From NCBI RefSeq assembly GCF_019331695.1, contig NZ_JAHBBI010000003.1, forward strand, positions 1 to 64,000: a DNA stretch of 64,000 nucleotides. Direction: 5' to 3'. This document shows, piece after piece, positions 62,127-64,000 of this stretch (position 1 is its first letter; each line of letters opens with the position of its first letter). This DNA is from Bifidobacterium pluvialisilvae (GTDB lineage Bacteria > Actinomycetota > Actinomycetes > Actinomycetales > Bifidobacteriaceae). Both the position numbers and the translations under genes were made by a program. The notes beneath the pieces were generated by a model. It saw only the letters and a program-made list of their open reading frames with translations. It had not been told where the DNA came from and did not search any database.

Positions 62127-63083
62127 TCAGTAGCAGTCCCAGGTGTAGAGCACTTGCGAGAAATCGAGCCGGCGCAGACGGTCCGGCTCGATGAGGAAGT
62201 TCATCACGCCCGTATCGCCGAACATGAGGCGGCCGTCGTCGAGCGAATCCAGTTGGAGCAGCAGCGTGGTGGCCCGGTCCATCGTGGAGCCGCCGCCGCG
62301 GGGATCGTCCTGGGTGAAGACCGGGTAGCCGCCGATTCGCATGCCGTCGCCTCCCATGACGTCGGTGAGTGTGTCGCGGATCTCCGCGTCGTGCGTGGCG
62401 AAGAAGTCGCGGTCGCGGTCGTTCAACGCGTTCAGGCAGCGTTGCAGCATGGCCTCGAACCGGAAATCGGACGTCGACATCGCCTGCGTGGTGAGCTGCG
62501 GCTCCAACCGGAACTCGACGTCGGGACCGCCCAGTGGCAGGTCGGTGTCGTCCTTCCAGCGGGGGCGGACGATGCGGCCGTGGGCGGTGTCATCCGGCAT
62601 GGGGATGTATCGTATGCGCCATGAGCGTTGCAGGGCCAGCCGGTCCCAATCCATGCCGAACAGCGGGTCGTCGCCGGCGATGAAGAACTGCAGCAGGCCA
62701 TCCTGCGGGAAGCCGTCGAGATGGGGCAGCTGGGCGAAGTTGAGCTGGGCGATGAGGAACAGCGGCTCGCCGGTCTCCTTGTTCTTGGGCGTGCCTATGG
62801 CCGGGGGCACATAGAATGCGCCGCCGACTTTGGTGTCGGTGATGGACGGCGCGTCGTTCGTGGGGGAGAGCTCGATGGCGGGGCGTTGCGTCTCGTTCCG
62901 GATCATCGCGGCGATCATCTGCGCCACGTAGTCGGTCAGCTGGGGGATGCGCTGCGTGTCCAAATAGGCTTCGTCGCGTTGGATTCCCGTGACGTTCGCC
63001 GCTATGGGGTTGGGGGTGTTGCGGGCGATGTTGCGCTCCTCCTTCGAGGCTTTCCCTCCGAACAGCATGTCCATGAGTCCCAT
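62127..63083 (-). CDS. YwqG-like DUF1963 family protein
   Basis: A 318-residue protein. PLFLIAQLNFAQLPHLDGFPQDGLLQFFIA and IGGYPVFTQDDPR are the DUF1963 hallmarks, and the C-terminus has MFGDTGVMNFLI. The family is widespread and of unknown function. GGAGGATGCC precedes ATG 63083. It converges on uppS with a 31-bp gap. Confidence 0.92.
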   Translation of the reverse strand: MGLMDMLFGGKASKEERNIARNTPNPIAANVTGIQRDEAYLDTQRIPQLTDYVAQMIAAMIRNETQRPAIELSPTNDAPSITDTKVGGAFYVPPAIGTPKNKETGEPLFLIAQLNFAQLPHLDGFPQDGLLQFFIAGDDPLFGMDWDRLALQRSWRIRYIPMPDDTAHGRIVRPRWKDDTDLPLGGPDVEFRLEPQLTTQAMSTSDFRFEAMLQRCLNALNDRDRDFFATHDAEIRDTLTDVMGGDGMRIGGYPVFTQDDPRGGGSTMDRATTLLLQLDSLDDGRLMFGDTGVMNFLIEPDRLRRLDFSQVLYTWDCY

Positions 63084-63200
63084 GGCATCCTCCTTACCGC
63101 ATGACGATGCGTTTCACGCTATGACATAGCCTAATCGCCGGGTGTTGCCTTCGAGGGACCGAATGGTGAAGAAGGCGTGTCCATCGGCGCATACGCCAGT

Positions 63201-63219
63201 TATAGTCATCATGACTATA
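63201..63219 (+). promoter_or_regulatory. Perfect 19-bp operator palindrome before nadA (NrtR-like)
   Basis: TATAGTCATCATGACTATA is a perfect palindrome around C63210. A -10-like TATGCT lies at 63225-63230, so the site overlaps the -35 region. NrtR is the known NAD-pathway regulator with TATAGTC-type palindromes, and nadA is a plausible target; the assignment is inference. Confidence 0.75.
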
Positions 63220-63331
63220 TGTGCTATGCTCATACTGATTTTCACGGGAGACGATGACGGACGGCAATCAGGACAGGCGTTCCGCCACCGTATGACGGTA
63301 CCGCGGAGAACGGTACAGTAAGGACATCGCC

Positions 63332-64000
63332 ATGAGCGTGGCTTCAGTAAACGACATCATCGAACGGCTCGGCGTCACCAGCACCTGCGACGCGGGACTG
63401 ACCAAGGACCCGTGGGCGTTCGACACCACCCGGCCGACCTACGGGCCCGGTGCTTCGGCACTGGACATGATTCCGAAGAACGCGCCGAGGCAGCGGCCGC
63501 TGCCGGCCGAATACCGCGACGCCTCCGACGGCGAGCTGCAGGAGCGCATCCGCGACGCCAAGGCGCGCCTGGGCTCCAGACTGCTCATCCTCGGCCACTT
63601 CTACCAGCGTGACGAAATCATCGTGCACGCCGACTACGTGGGCGACTCCTTCCAGCTGGCCAAGAACGCCACCCAGTGTCCCGATGCCGAGCACATCGTG
63701 TTCTGCGGCGTGCACTTCATGGCCGAGACCGCCGACATCCTCTCCACGCCCGAACAGAGCGTGACCCTGCCGAACCTCTCCGCCGGCTGCTCCATGGCCG
63801 ACATGGCCGACATCGACCAGGTCGAGGACTGCTGGCGGCAGCTCGGCGAGATCTGCGGCACCAAGCCGGGCGCCGACGGACTTCAGCAGATCATCCCCGT
63901 GACCTACATGAACTCCGCGGCATCGCTCAAGGCGTTCTGCGGACGCAACGGCGGCATCGTCTGCACGTCGTCGAACGCGCACGCCGTATTGGAATGGGCG
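63332..64000 (+). CDS. nadA: Quinolinate synthase (partial, runs off window)
   Basis: The first 223 residues are present. RLLILGHFYQRDEIIVHADYVGDSFQLAK is the N-terminal domain signature; Cys in LSAGCSMADM and IVCTSSNA are 4Fe-4S or conserved positions. It condenses iminoaspartate with dihydroxyacetone phosphate. GTAAGGAC precedes ATG 63332. nadB and nadC would be expected downstream. Confidence 0.95.
   Translation, partial: MSVASVNDIIERLGVTSTCDAGLTKDPWAFDTTRPTYGPGASALDMIPKNAPRQRPLPAEYRDASDGELQERIRDAKARLGSRLLILGHFYQRDEIIVHADYVGDSFQLAKNATQCPDAEHIVFCGVHFMAETADILSTPEQSVTLPNLSAGCSMADMADIDQVEDCWRQLGEICGTKPGADGLQQIIPVTYMNSAASLKAFCGRNGGIVCTSSNAHAVLEWA

Overview
The window reads as a chromosomal segment of a high-GC Gram-positive bacterium, most likely a Bifidobacterium. 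The gene families, frequent GTG/TTG starts, several starts that look leaderless, an anaerobic ribonucleotide reductase and an actinobacterial-type translational T-box on a eukaryote-like isoleucyl-tRNA synthetase all fit. Species cannot be fixed from sequence alone. Most of the window is ordinary housekeeping DNA. No insertion sequence, intact prophage or CRISPR array was seen.

Layout. 1-1049: an unusual intergenic repeat field. 1050-5731: YwiC-like membrane protein, SPFH protein, Ppx/GppA phosphatase, tRNA-Arg(CCT), membrane-anchored EEP-family protein and a 67-residue protein. 5927-7587: exonuclease VII (xseB, xseA). 7773-11107: paired NrdR boxes, nrdD and nrdG. 11349-16367: a giant 2-hydroxyacyl-CoA dehydratase activase-like protein. 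16494-21041: MarR regulator with clustered operators and a heterodimeric ABC exporter. 21131-24293: an accessory-looking stretch with a palindromic element, two proteins of unknown function and an AAA-type ATPase behind an AT-only-like tract. 24425-28028: T-box and ileS. 28205-36770: secreted HNH nuclease-like lipoprotein, amidohydrolase, EF-G/Tet-like GTPase carrying a repeat insertion, DedA protein and a MacB-like ABC protein. 36925-47439: proC, esterase, GNAT, metB, NADH oxidase, patatin, murI, dapF, VKOR and PHP protein, with several intergenic repeat families between them. 47505-54073: a cluster with counterparts around mycobacterial uvrD2 (DUF3107, degenerate phosphotransferase, UvrD-like helicase, zinc metalloprotease, Lon-like protease, DUF3052). 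54322-54395: tRNA-Val(TAC). 54560-64000: DivIVA-domain protein, isoprenoid and lipid carrier genes (dxr, ispG, uppS), recO, DUF1963 protein and the start of nadA behind a perfect 19-bp palindrome.

How the genes work together. dxr and ispG supply isoprenoid precursors and uppS turns them into undecaprenyl diphosphate for the wall; murI supplies D-glutamate and dapF meso-diaminopimelate. nrdDG give oxygen-free dNTP synthesis under probable NrdR control, while the NADH oxidase removes oxygen. The most unusual observations are the phased 24/30-bp repeat field at the left end, the repeat-derived insertion inside a translation-factor GTPase, the loss of the 2B and PDZ domains from two proteins of one conserved cluster, a pseudokinase-like phosphotransferase in the same cluster, and a duplicated tRNA-Val 3' end that may be an integration scar.
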